Shown here: piece after piece, positions 6,494-14,244 of the stretch
How positions within the stretch are numbered: position 1 is the stretch's first letter
Layout: each line of letters begins with the position of its first letter
Assembly (NCBI GenBank): GCA_044360305.1
Contig: JBIKKQ010000057.1
Span: forward strand, 1-18,165
From: QWPN01 sp044360305
GTDB taxonomy: Bacteria > Planctomycetota > Planctomycetia > Pirellulales > UBA1268
Direction of reading: 5' to 3'
DNA: 18,165 bases
Program-made: the position numbers and the translations under genes
The notes under the pieces: generated by a model
What the model was told of the DNA's origin: nothing
Databases searched by the model: none
What the model saw: the letters and a program-made list of their open reading frames with translations, nothing else

Positions 6494-6548
6494 GCAGCGG
6501 CGGGCCGCAGCGTTCCCCCGGCACCGGCCCCGCCCGGGGTCACGGGGC

Positions 6549-6554
6549 TACAAT
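6549..6554 (+). promoter_or_regulatory. Putative -10 element for uvrA
   Basis: TACAAT matches the -10 consensus at 5/6 positions and lies 36 bp before the uvrA ATG, giving a leader of about 30 nt. No good -35 is seen 16-18 bp upstream, where the sequence is almost pure G/C. No LexA-box type known to me is apparent. Confidence 0.4.
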
Positions 6555-6590
6555 TCGGTTCCGTCCCTCGTTCCCGCGCGCATCCGCTGC

Positions 6591-9500
6591 ATGGCCGCTC
6601 CCCCGATCGTCGTCAAAGGCGCCCGCGAGCACAATCTGCGCGACGTCACGGTGGCCCTGCCGCGCGGCCGGCTCGTCTGCTTGTCGGGCGTGAGCGGCTC
6701 GGGCAAGTCGAGCCTCGCCTTCGACACGCTCTACGCCGAGGGGCAGCGGCGGTACGTCGAGAGCCTGTCCACGTTCGCCCGGCAGTTTCTCGGCCAGCTT
6801 CCCCGGCCCGACGTGGACAGCGTCACCGGCCTGTCGCCGGCGATCTCGATCGCGCAGAAGTCGGCCGGCACGAACCCGCGGTCCACCGTGGCGACGATGA
6901 CGGAGATCCACGACTTCCTGCGCGTCCTCTTCGCCCGGGTGGGCACGGCCCACTGCCCCGAGTGCGACAGCGTGCTCGAGGCCCAGCCGCGCGACCAGAT
7001 CGTGGAGCGGATCCTCGCCGCCCGGAGCGGGGCCCGGGTGACGATCCTCGCGCCGCTCGTCCGCGACGCCAAGGGGGAGCACCGCGACCTGTTCGCCGAC
7101 CTCGTCCGCCAGGGGTTCACGCGGGCCCGCGTCGACGGACGGATCTGCCGCGTCGAGGATCCGCCGGCGCTGGAGAAGACGCTCAAGCACCGAATCGACG
7201 TCGTCGTGGACCGGCTGATTCCCGGCGCCGCCACCCGCAGCCGGCTCGCCGAGGCGGTGGACCTCGCCCTGAAGACCGGCCACGGGCAGGTGATCGTCGC
7301 CCTCGACGCTCCGGAAGCGGCCACCCAGGACGCCGCGGCGCCGGACGCCCCGCGGCCCGCGCCGGCCGGCCGCAGAGGCCGCCCGCCGAAGGCCGCCGAG
7401 GCCGCGGACCTCGTCCTCTCCAGCCGCTACGCCTGCGTCCGCTGCGGCACCAGTTACGACACACCGGAGCCGCAGCTGTTCAGCTTCAACAGCCCGCAGG
7501 GCGCCTGCCCCGCCTGCGACGGCCTCGGCGAGATCTACGGCATCGATCCGGCGAAGCTCGTCACCGATCCCGACAAGACGCTGCGCAAGGGGGCGATTGG
7601 CGTCCTCGGCAGCTTTCGCGACATGCCGCGCTGGCTGCGCCGGCTGCTGAACGGCGTCGCCGCGCAGGCCGAGGCCGACCGCAAACTGCCCCCCGGCACG
7701 CTCCTCGACACGCCGTGGAAGGAGCTCACGCCGCTGCAGAAGCGAATCTGGCTCGACGGCGCCGGCCTCGGCGAGCTCCGCATCTCCTGGCAGCGCGGCC
7801 GGGCCGAGCGCGGCGCCAAGACCAGGTTCGAGGGGCTCAGGGCCCTGCTCGCGAACCGCTGGCGCAACGCCAAGAGCGGCATCCTCCGGCGGATGCTGGA
7901 AAAGCTGATGAGCGTCACGCCCTGCCATGCCTGCCACGGCGCCCGGCTCGGGCCGCAGCCGCGGGCGGTGCGGATCGCGACGGCCTCGGCCAAGGCCAAA
8001 GCCGCGAGCGGCGCCGAGCTGGCGATCGACGGCCTGTGCGGACTGCCGATCGCCGCGGCGGGGGAGTTTCTCTCGGCGCTCGTGCTCGACGACACCCAGG
8101 CCCTGATCGCCGCCGAACTGCTCAAGGAGATCCGCGGCCGGCTCGCGTTTCTCGACCAGGTCGGCCTCGGCTACCTCGCCCTCGACCGCAAGGCCCCGAC
8201 GCTCTCCGGCGGCGAGAGCCAGCGGATCCGCCTCGCCGCGCAGATCGGCGCCGGCCTCGCGGGCGTGCTCTACGTCCTCGACGAGCCGTCGATCGGCCTC
8301 CACCCGCGCGACAACACCCGGCTCCTCGGCGCCCTCGAGGCGCTCCGCGACAAGGGGAACACGGTGGTCGTGGTCGAGCACGACGAGGAGACGATCCGGG
8401 CCGCCGACTGGGTGGTCGATTTCGGACCTGGCCCCGGCAAGCGCGGCGGCGAGGTGGTGGCGGCGGGCCGGCCCGACGACGTCGCCGCCTGCACGCGGAG
8501 CGTCACCGGCGGCTTCCTCGCCGGCCGCGAGCGGATCGACCTGCCCGAACGCCGGCGCCGGCCCGACGACCGTCGGCTGCACCTGCGCGGCGTCCGCCAC
8601 AACAACCTCCAGGGGGTCGACGTGGCGATCCCGCTCGGCATGCTCGTCTGCGTGACGGGCGTGTCGGGCAGCGGCAAGAGTTCGCTGGTGGGCGACGTTC
8701 TCGAGCCGCGGCTGCGCGGCCTGCTCTCGGGCGAGCCGGTGACCGCCGGGGAATGCGCGGCGATCGAGGGGGTCGAGCATCTCGACAAGGTGATCGTCAT
8801 CGACCAGTCGCCGATCGGCCGCACGCCGCGCAGCAACCCGGCGACTTACGTCAAGGTCTGGGACGACATCCGCGATCTGCTGACGATGCTGCCGGAGTCG
8901 AAGAAGCGCGGCTGGAAGCCGGGCCGGTTCAGCTTCAACGTGGCCGGGGGCCGGTGCGAGGCCTGCGAGGGGAATGGCTCGGTCCGCCTCGACATGGATT
9001 TTCTCGCCGACGTCTGGGTGACCTGCGAGGTCTGCGGCGGGGCCCGGTTCGCCAAGGACACGCTCGAGGTCCGCTGGAAGGGGAAGAACGTCGCCGAACT
9101 GCTGAACATGGAGATCGGCGAGGCCCGCGGCCTGTTCGCCGACGCCCCCGACATCGCCCGCCGGCTGGAGACGCTGTGCGACGTCGGCCTCGACTACCTG
9201 CACCTCGGCCAGCCCTCCCCGACGCTCTCGGGGGGCGAGGCGCAGCGCGTGAAACTCTCCCGCGAGCTCTCCAAGCGGTCCACGGGCAAGACGCTCTACA
9301 TCCTCGACGAGCCGACGACCGGCCTGCACATGGCCGACGTCCGCCAGCTGCTCACGGTGCTCGAGCGACTCGTCGCCGCGGGCAACACGGTGCTCGTCGT
9401 CGAGCACAACCTCGATGTCGTCAAGCGGGCCGACTGGGTGATCGACCTCGGGCCCGAGGGGGGTGCCGGCGGTGGCCGGCTCGTCGCCGAGGGGACGCCG

Positions 9501-12500
9501 GAGCAGGTGGCGAAGGTCAAGGCCTCGCACACGGGGCGGGCGCTGGCACCGCTGCTCGCGGCCGCCCGGGACGCGGCGAAACCGGGCCGCTCCGCCGGCG
9601 CCCGCCGTGGCCGGCCCCCCGCCGCCGCCGCGGCCGAGAAACGGATGCTGGAGGCGGCCGCCGCGTCGTCGATCGATCCCGGCCCGCCGGCGATCGCGAT
9701 CCGCGGCGCCGCGGCCCACAACCTCAGGCAGGTGGACGCCGACATCCCGCGCGGCCGCACGACCGTCTGCTGCGGCCCGAGCGGCTCGGGCAAGACCTCG
9801 CTGGCCATCGACACGCTCTACGCCGAGGGGCAGCGCCGTTACGTGGAGAGCCTGTCCCCCTACGCCCGGCAGTTCGTCGGCCAGGTGCCCAAGCCGGTGT
9901 TCGAACGGATCGACGGGCTCGCGCCCGCGGTGGCGATCGAGCAGCGCGGCGGAGGCGGCACGCCCCGGTCCACCGTCGGCACGCTGACCGAGATGTACGA
10001 CCACTTCCGGGTGCTCGCGGCCCGGCTCGGCGTCATCCACTGCCCCGACTGTGGCACGCCGGTGGGTGCCCAGAGCGTCGATGGCACGGTGGCCCGGCTC
10101 CTCGAGCAGCCCGCCGACACCCGGCTCCTGCTCCTCGCGCCGACCGAGCTGCGGGTCGGCCAGACTCCGGAGGCGCTGTTCGCGGCCCTGCGGGCCGCGG
10201 GGCACGTCCGCGTGCGGATCGACGGCACGACGGTGCGGCTCGACGAGAAGCCGGCCCTCGACCGGAAGCGGAAGAGCCGGATCGAGATCGTCATCGACCG
10301 GGTCGTCGTCGATCCCGCCGCCCGCAGCCGGCTGGCGCAGGGCGTCGAGGCGGCGTTCGACGCCGGCGGCGGCACGATGCTCGTGGCCCGGGCCGTGGAC
10401 GGGACCGACGAGGCCGACTGGCCGGTCGATGTCTTCAGCCGCCGGCTCGCCTGCCCGGGGTGCGGTCGTGGCTTCAAGCCCTTGGAGCCGCGGCAGTTCT
10501 CCTTCAACAGCCCGCTCGGCTGGTGCCCGGCCTGCGACGGCCTCGGCACCCGGGCCGGCGTCGATCGCAAGGCGCTCGTCCGCGACGCGTCGCTGCCGCT
10601 GGCCGCGGGCGCGCTCGACCTCTGGCCCGACCTCGACGGACCGGCCGGCGGGCAGGTCGGCATGGCGATGCTCCAGAGCCTGGGGAAGGCGCTCGACCTG
10701 CCGCTAGACGTGCCGCTTGCCGACCTCTCCGGCCTCCAGCAGCGCGGGCTCTTCGAGGGCACGGGCGAACGCTGGCTCGACGTGCCGCGACCGCGCGGCG
10801 TGCCGGGCCGCGGCCCGTGGTTCTCGTTCCAGTTCAAGGGGCTGGAAACGGCCTGCGAGGAGGCGGCGCGGATGGTGGCCGCCCTCCGGTCCCGGGTCGA
10901 TGCGCTGCTCGGCGAGGTGCCCTGCAGCGGCTGCGGCGGCAGCCGGCTGGCCGACGTGGCCGCAGCCGTCAGGCTCTGGGGTCGGCCGCTCGACGTCTGG
11001 TGCCGGATGCCGCTCGGCCGGCTCGAGCGCGAACTGGCCGCGGTGACGCTCACGGACAGCGACCGGCGGATCGCCGGCGACCTGCTCCGCGAGCTCTCCT
11101 CCCGGGTGTCGTTCCTCGTGGACGTGGGCCTCGACTATCTCGACCTCGCCCGGCCGGCGGGGAGCCTGTCCGGGGGTGAGCTGCAACGCATCCGCCTCGC
11201 GGCCCAGGTGGGGAGCGGCCTGACGGGCGTGCTGTACGTGCTCGACGAGCCGACGATCGGCCTCCATCCGCGCGACACGCACCGGCTGATCACGGCGCTC
11301 GGCAAGCTCCGCGACCTCGGCAACACGGTGGTGGTGGTGGAGCACGATCGCGACGTGGTCGCCAGCGCCGACCACGTCCTCGACTTCGGCCCGGGAAGCG
11401 GCCGCGAGGGGGGGCGGATCGTGGCCCACGGCGACCCGGCCGCCGTCGCAGGCGACGCGGCGAGCGTCACCGGCCCGTTCCTCGGCAGCCGCCGGGCCTG
11501 CGACGAGGTGCTGGCGCGGAAGCGCGACCGCGGCCGGCGCGAACCGGCCGGCTGGCTCAGCCTGAAGGGGATTCGGCATCGCACGCTCCAGGGGCTCGAC
11601 GTCCGCGTGCCGCTCGGCGTCCTCGGCGCGGTCACCGGGCCCAGCGGCAGCGGCAAGACGTCGCTCGTGCTGGAGGTGCTCTGGCGGGCGCTGGCCCGGC
11701 GGCTGCACGCGGCCCGGGAGCAGCCCGGCCGGCACGACGCGATGCTCGGCATGGACGCGATCGACCGGGTGATCCTCGTGGACCAGGAGCCGATCGGGGC
11801 CACGCCCGGATCGACACCGGCCACCTACACCGGCGTCTTCGACCACGTGCGCCAGTTGTTCGCCAAGGTGCCCGAGGCCCGGACCCGCGGGTTCACGCCG
11901 CGCACGTTCAGCTTCAATGTCGCCGGGGGCCGCTGCGAGGCCTGCGAAGGGCTCGGCCAGCGACGCGTGGAGATGCACTTCCTGCCCGACGTGTGGGTGG
12001 AGTGCCCGGCCTGCCGGGGACGGCGGTTCAGCAGCGAGACGCTCCAGGCCGTGTGGCACGGCAAGTCGATCGCCGACGTGCTGGACATGAGCGCGGCGGA
12101 CGCGGCCCGGTTCTTCGAGACGGTGCCGCAGGTCGGGCGGATCCTCCAGACGCTGGTGGACGTCGGCCTCGGCTACGTGACGCTCGGCCAGCCGGCGCCG
12201 CAACTCTCCGGCGGCGAGGCCCAGCGGGTAAAGCTGTCACGCGAGTTGGCCAAGCCGGGCACGGGGAGCACGCTCTACATCCTCGACGAGCCGACGACGG
12301 GCCTGCACTTCGCCGACATCGAGAAGCTGCTGCGGGTGCTCGAGCGGCTGGTGGACGCCGGCAACACGGTGCTCGTCGTGGAGCACAACCTGGAGGTGAT
12401 CTCCGCGGCCGACTGGGTGATCGACATGGGGCCGGAGGCGGGGGCCGGAGGCGGCCGCGTGGTGGCCGAGGGGCCGCCGGAGGACATCGCGATTCATGCC

Positions 12501-12668
12501 CGGCTGTGGCGCGAGCGGCAGGCCGCCGGCGACGTGCTGCGGAGTCACACCGGCGAGGCCCTCGAGGCGTTCGGCCTCGTCGGCCGGCCGGCCGGTCCTC
12601 CGCCCCCTACCAGCGGGCCTCGAGGCCGGTCGTCACGCCCTGGAGCAGCACGCTCCCGTCGGCGTTGA
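6591..12668 (+). CDS. uvrA: Double-length UvrA: two complete excinuclease ABC subunit A units in one chain
   Basis: The protein has 2025 residues, against about 940 for ordinary UvrA, the damage-recognising ATPase that loads UvrB in nucleotide excision repair. Unit 1 (about 1-980) has Walker A Lys39, a UvrB-binding-domain-like region (about 120-245, KGEH at 161-164), zinc Cys 282/285/306/309, signature LSGGESQ (538), Walker A Lys696, zinc Cys 789/792/812/815, and LSGGEAQRVKLS (879) followed by LDEPTTGLH. Unit 2 (about 1034 to 2000) repeats the order: Lys1068, Cys 1288/1291/1312/1315, LSGGELQ (1526), Lys1689, Cys 1782/1785/1805/1808, LSGGEAQ (1872). The linker (about 980-1033) is Ala/Arg-rich with RRGRPP at 1005-1010. 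ATG at 6591 gives the usual UvrA start (VVKGAREHNLRDV); the frame is open upstream through the tRNA, which excludes earlier starts. The chain is probably equivalent to a covalent UvrA dimer. The last 62 bp, a non-conserved Pro/Arg tail, overlap the BBP7 gene. Confidence 0.96.
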   Translation: MAAPPIVVKGAREHNLRDVTVALPRGRLVCLSGVSGSGKSSLAFDTLYAEGQRRYVESLSTFARQFLGQLPRPDVDSVTGLSPAISIAQKSAGTNPRSTVATMTEIHDFLRVLFARVGTAHCPECDSVLEAQPRDQIVERILAARSGARVTILAPLVRDAKGEHRDLFADLVRQGFTRARVDGRICRVEDPPALEKTLKHRIDVVVDRLIPGAATRSRLAEAVDLALKTGHGQVIVALDAPEAATQDAAAPDAPRPAPAGRRGRPPKAAEAADLVLSSRYACVRCGTSYDTPEPQLFSFNSPQGACPACDGLGEIYGIDPAKLVTDPDKTLRKGAIGVLGSFRDMPRWLRRLLNGVAAQAEADRKLPPGTLLDTPWKELTPLQKRIWLDGAGLGELRISWQRGRAERGAKTRFEGLRALLANRWRNAKSGILRRMLEKLMSVTPCHACHGARLGPQPRAVRIATASAKAKAASGAELAIDGLCGLPIAAAGEFLSALVLDDTQALIAAELLKEIRGRLAFLDQVGLGYLALDRKAPTLSGGESQRIRLAAQIGAGLAGVLYVLDEPSIGLHPRDNTRLLGALEALRDKGNTVVVVEHDEETIRAADWVVDFGPGPGKRGGEVVAAGRPDDVAACTRSVTGGFLAGRERIDLPERRRRPDDRRLHLRGVRHNNLQGVDVAIPLGMLVCVTGVSGSGKSSLVGDVLEPRLRGLLSGEPVTAGECAAIEGVEHLDKVIVIDQSPIGRTPRSNPATYVKVWDDIRDLLTMLPESKKRGWKPGRFSFNVAGGRCEACEGNGSVRLDMDFLADVWVTCEVCGGARFAKDTLEVRWKGKNVAELLNMEIGEARGLFADAPDIARRLETLCDVGLDYLHLGQPSPTLSGGEAQRVKLSRELSKRSTGKTLYILDEPTTGLHMADVRQLLTVLERLVAAGNTVLVVEHNLDVVKRADWVIDLGPEGGAGGGRLVAEGTPEQVAKVKASHTGRALAPLLAAARDAAKPGRSAGARRGRPPAAAAAEKRMLEAAAASSIDPGPPAIAIRGAAAHNLRQVDADIPRGRTTVCCGPSGSGKTSLAIDTLYAEGQRRYVESLSPYARQFVGQVPKPVFERIDGLAPAVAIEQRGGGGTPRSTVGTLTEMYDHFRVLAARLGVIHCPDCGTPVGAQSVDGTVARLLEQPADTRLLLLAPTELRVGQTPEALFAALRAAGHVRVRIDGTTVRLDEKPALDRKRKSRIEIVIDRVVVDPAARSRLAQGVEAAFDAGGGTMLVARAVDGTDEADWPVDVFSRRLACPGCGRGFKPLEPRQFSFNSPLGWCPACDGLGTRAGVDRKALVRDASLPLAAGALDLWPDLDGPAGGQVGMAMLQSLGKALDLPLDVPLADLSGLQQRGLFEGTGERWLDVPRPRGVPGRGPWFSFQFKGLETACEEAARMVAALRSRVDALLGEVPCSGCGGSRLADVAAAVRLWGRPLDVWCRMPLGRLERELAAVTLTDSDRRIAGDLLRELSSRVSFLVDVGLDYLDLARPAGSLSGGELQRIRLAAQVGSGLTGVLYVLDEPTIGLHPRDTHRLITALGKLRDLGNTVVVVEHDRDVVASADHVLDFGPGSGREGGRIVAHGDPAAVAGDAASVTGPFLGSRRACDEVLARKRDRGRREPAGWLSLKGIRHRTLQGLDVRVPLGVLGAVTGPSGSGKTSLVLEVLWRALARRLHAAREQPGRHDAMLGMDAIDRVILVDQEPIGATPGSTPATYTGVFDHVRQLFAKVPEARTRGFTPRTFSFNVAGGRCEACEGLGQRRVEMHFLPDVWVECPACRGRRFSSETLQAVWHGKSIADVLDMSAADAARFFETVPQVGRILQTLVDVGLGYVTLGQPAPQLSGGEAQRVKLSRELAKPGTGSTLYILDEPTTGLHFADIEKLLRVLERLVDAGNTVLVVEHNLEVISAADWVIDMGPEAGAGGGRVVAEGPPEDIAIHARLWRERQAAGDVLRSHTGEALEAFGLVGRPAGPPPPTSGPRGRSSRPGAARSRRR

Positions 12669-14013
12669 GCCGCGCGGTCGGCGGCACGCGGGCGAGGTTG
12701 AGGTCGGTGACCGCGAGCTGGTTGGCCGGCACGGCGACGCCGCTCAGCCAGAACAGCGAATAGCCCAGCCGCCAGGCGAGCCACGGGGTGAGCTGCAGGC
12801 TGCTGTTGACGCCGATCTCGCCGAAGAACGCGGTCCCGTCGTCCGCCTGGGCCCGCACCGACTCGAACGACCCGAGGCTGTCCTGATACTTCGAGGCCTG
12901 CGCGGCCTGGTTGAGGAACAGGCCCGCCTTGCCGATGCCGTTGACGTTGAACACCGACCCGGTCCAGAGGCCGAGGTCCATGCCGATCTGCCCGCCGTAC
13001 AGGTTGTTGATGGTGTCGGTGCGGAACAGGCTGGTGAACGCGTTGCCGGCGGCCACCTCGTTCACATGCAACTGCTGGTCCCATTCCACCCAGCGGAAGC
13101 CGGCCAGCCAGGTGATCGGGCACCAGCATTCCCGCTTCCGCCAGTTGAGTTCGGCCGACTGAATGCTGGCCCGGGTGAAGATGGTGGCCGAGTCGAAGAC
13201 GGTGTCGGTGTCGAAGGGAAAGGTGTTGCCGGCGAGGCCGTTCTCGACAACGGCACCGGGCCGGGTCGAAGCCTGACCGGTGAAGGGCCGGACCTGAAAG
13301 TAGTTGCCCTCGATCGCGTACGTCTGGCTGAGGTTGTAGATGAGCCCGACCCGCGGACCGGCCGACATCGGCGCCTGGGCCTGGTTGACGTCGAGGGCCG
13401 TGGGGCCGACGACCAGCGTCGTCGGGTCGTAGGCGGAGAACAGCGGCCGGCTGGGGGTGTTTGCCTGCCAGAGCATCAGGGCGTCGATCTGCACCACCCA
13501 GCGCGGACAGGCGTCGCCACAGAGCCGCTGAAACAGGCCCGCATCGGGGCAGCAGCGGCCGCAGCCCGCGCCGCCGCAGTCACCGCAGCCGCCACCGCCC
13601 GCAGTGGCCTCCGCCCAGCCCGTGCCGTCGAGGCACGACCCGCTGGCTGTCGCAGGATCCCAGGCACCCTCGACGGGCCAGGCACCCTCGACGGGCCCGG
13701 CACCTTCGACAGGCCCGCTGTCTTCGCCCGGAGCCTGCATGAACGGCTGGTCGGGTGTCGTCGGCGGCACGAGGACCGACACGTCCGCGGTCCGGACGGG
13801 CCGGCGCACCGCCGGCTGAATGGCCGGCTGCGAACCGCGCTGGGGGAGGACGAAGCCGTCGAAGCCGTCTCCGTGCGCCGGGACACCGCCGGCGATCAGT
13901 CCCGTCAGCGTCAGCAGCGTGCCGCACACGACCGCGCCGGCCCGCCACGGCCGCCGGCAACCCGCCCGACCGGCGTCGCTGGAACAAACCCGATCCGTGT
14001 CACGACCGTTCAT
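12607..14013 (-). CDS. BBP7-family outer-membrane beta-barrel protein
   Basis: The protein has 468 residues from ATG at 14013; an upstream extension to 14169 in the same frame looks non-coding. GGGAGGG lies ten bases before the ATG. A basic n-region (RRPWR) and a hydrophobic stretch GAVVCGTLLTLTGLIAGG, followed by VPAHG-DGF, form a signal peptide. Then come a Pro/Glu segment with PVEGAW/PVEGAW/PVEGAG repeats and a Cys/Gly-rich segment (GCGDCGGAGCGRCC, then CGDACPRW). From VVQIDALMLWQ on, the protein alternates polar and aromatic residues (YNLSQTYAIEGNYFQV, ITWLAGFRWVEWDQQL, NNLYGGQIGMDLGLW, PWLAWRLGYSLFWLSGV). It ends in GLEARW, with a C-terminal aromatic residue as in outer-membrane barrels. 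This layout matches the planctomycete BBP7 family of porin-like proteins. The Cys-rich part may form disulfides in the periplasm. The gene follows the beta-helix/FN3 gene on the same strand after 231 bp. Confidence 0.88.
   Translation of the reverse strand: MNGRDTDRVCSSDAGRAGCRRPWRAGAVVCGTLLTLTGLIAGGVPAHGDGFDGFVLPQRGSQPAIQPAVRRPVRTADVSVLVPPTTPDQPFMQAPGEDSGPVEGAGPVEGAWPVEGAWDPATASGSCLDGTGWAEATAGGGGCGDCGGAGCGRCCPDAGLFQRLCGDACPRWVVQIDALMLWQANTPSRPLFSAYDPTTLVVGPTALDVNQAQAPMSAGPRVGLIYNLSQTYAIEGNYFQVRPFTGQASTRPGAVVENGLAGNTFPFDTDTVFDSATIFTRASIQSAELNWRKRECWCPITWLAGFRWVEWDQQLHVNEVAAGNAFTSLFRTDTINNLYGGQIGMDLGLWTGSVFNVNGIGKAGLFLNQAAQASKYQDSLGSFESVRAQADDGTAFFGEIGVNSSLQLTPWLAWRLGYSLFWLSGVAVPANQLAVTDLNLARVPPTARLNADGSVLLQGVTTGLEARW
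13661..13714 (-). repeat. Three tandem 18-bp repeats inside the BBP7 gene
   Basis: Copies lie at 13661-13678, 13679-13696 and 13697-13714. The first two are identical (CAGGCACCCTCGACGGGC on the plus strand); the third differs at three bases. They encode the six-residue unit PVEGAW/G in the linker between the signal peptide and the barrel. Copy number may vary between strains. Confidence 0.85.
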
Positions 14014-14074
14014 GGCGCTGCGACCCTCCCAGGAAGAAATCCCCGCAATGGTGTCGTCAACGCTTCGTGCCGGT

Positions 14075-14091
14075 CGTGACCGTCGGTCACG
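14075..14091. repeat. Perfect dyad CGTGACC-N3-GGTCACG
   Basis: Seven-base arms flank a 3-bp centre, about 62 bp before the BBP7 start codon. The short spacer favours a dimeric DNA-binding protein site over an RNA hairpin. The regulator is unknown. Confidence 0.45.
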
Positions 14092-14169
14092 GAGTACCGG
14101 TCGCGGAAACCGGTCAGGCGGGGAAACCGGCGCAGAAATTCCGGTGTGCCCATCCCGACGCGACGGCAA

Positions 14170-14196
14170 GATGGGCAGGATGGGCAGGATGGGCAG
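14170..14196. repeat. Three perfect tandem copies of GATGGGCAG
   Basis: The copies are 14170-14178, 14179-14187 and 14188-14196, in the spacer between two minus-strand envelope genes. They directly abut the GC hairpin that follows. Confidence 0.9.
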
Positions 14197-14197
14197 G

Positions 14198-14224
14198 CGG
14201 CCGGCCGCGCACGGCGGCCGGCCG
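14198..14224 (-). terminator. GC hairpin downstream of the beta-helix/FN3 gene
   Basis: Two copies of CGGCCGGCCG (14198-14207 and 14215-14224) form a perfect 10-bp stem with a 7-nt loop, about 20 bp after the stop codon of the FN3 gene. No U-tract follows on the minus strand, so termination is only likely, not certain. Confidence 0.45.
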
Positions 14225-14244
14225 TGCCCCGAGCCGTCCTGAAC

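Larger units (their letters stand above)
14014..14244. other. Spacer with dyads and short repeats upstream of the BBP7 gene
   Basis: This stretch holds the region between the FN3-protein stop and the BBP7 start. It contains a 17-bp dyad (14075-14091), two ACCGGT boxes (14096-14101 and 14109-14114), three 9-bp tandem repeats (14170-14196) and a GC hairpin (14198-14224). A -35-like TTGACG is present on the minus strand (14055-14060), but without a clear -10. No gene is evident. Confidence 0.6.

Noticed and set aside
6540..10205. 1221-codon open frame on the minus strand opposite uvrA
   Set aside because: It is an antisense shadow of conserved UvrA motifs, with repetitive Arg/Asp/His-rich composition.
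14170..14196. Possible CRISPR-like array in the 9-bp repeats
   Set aside because: The units are directly adjacent with no spacers and far too short for CRISPR repeats.
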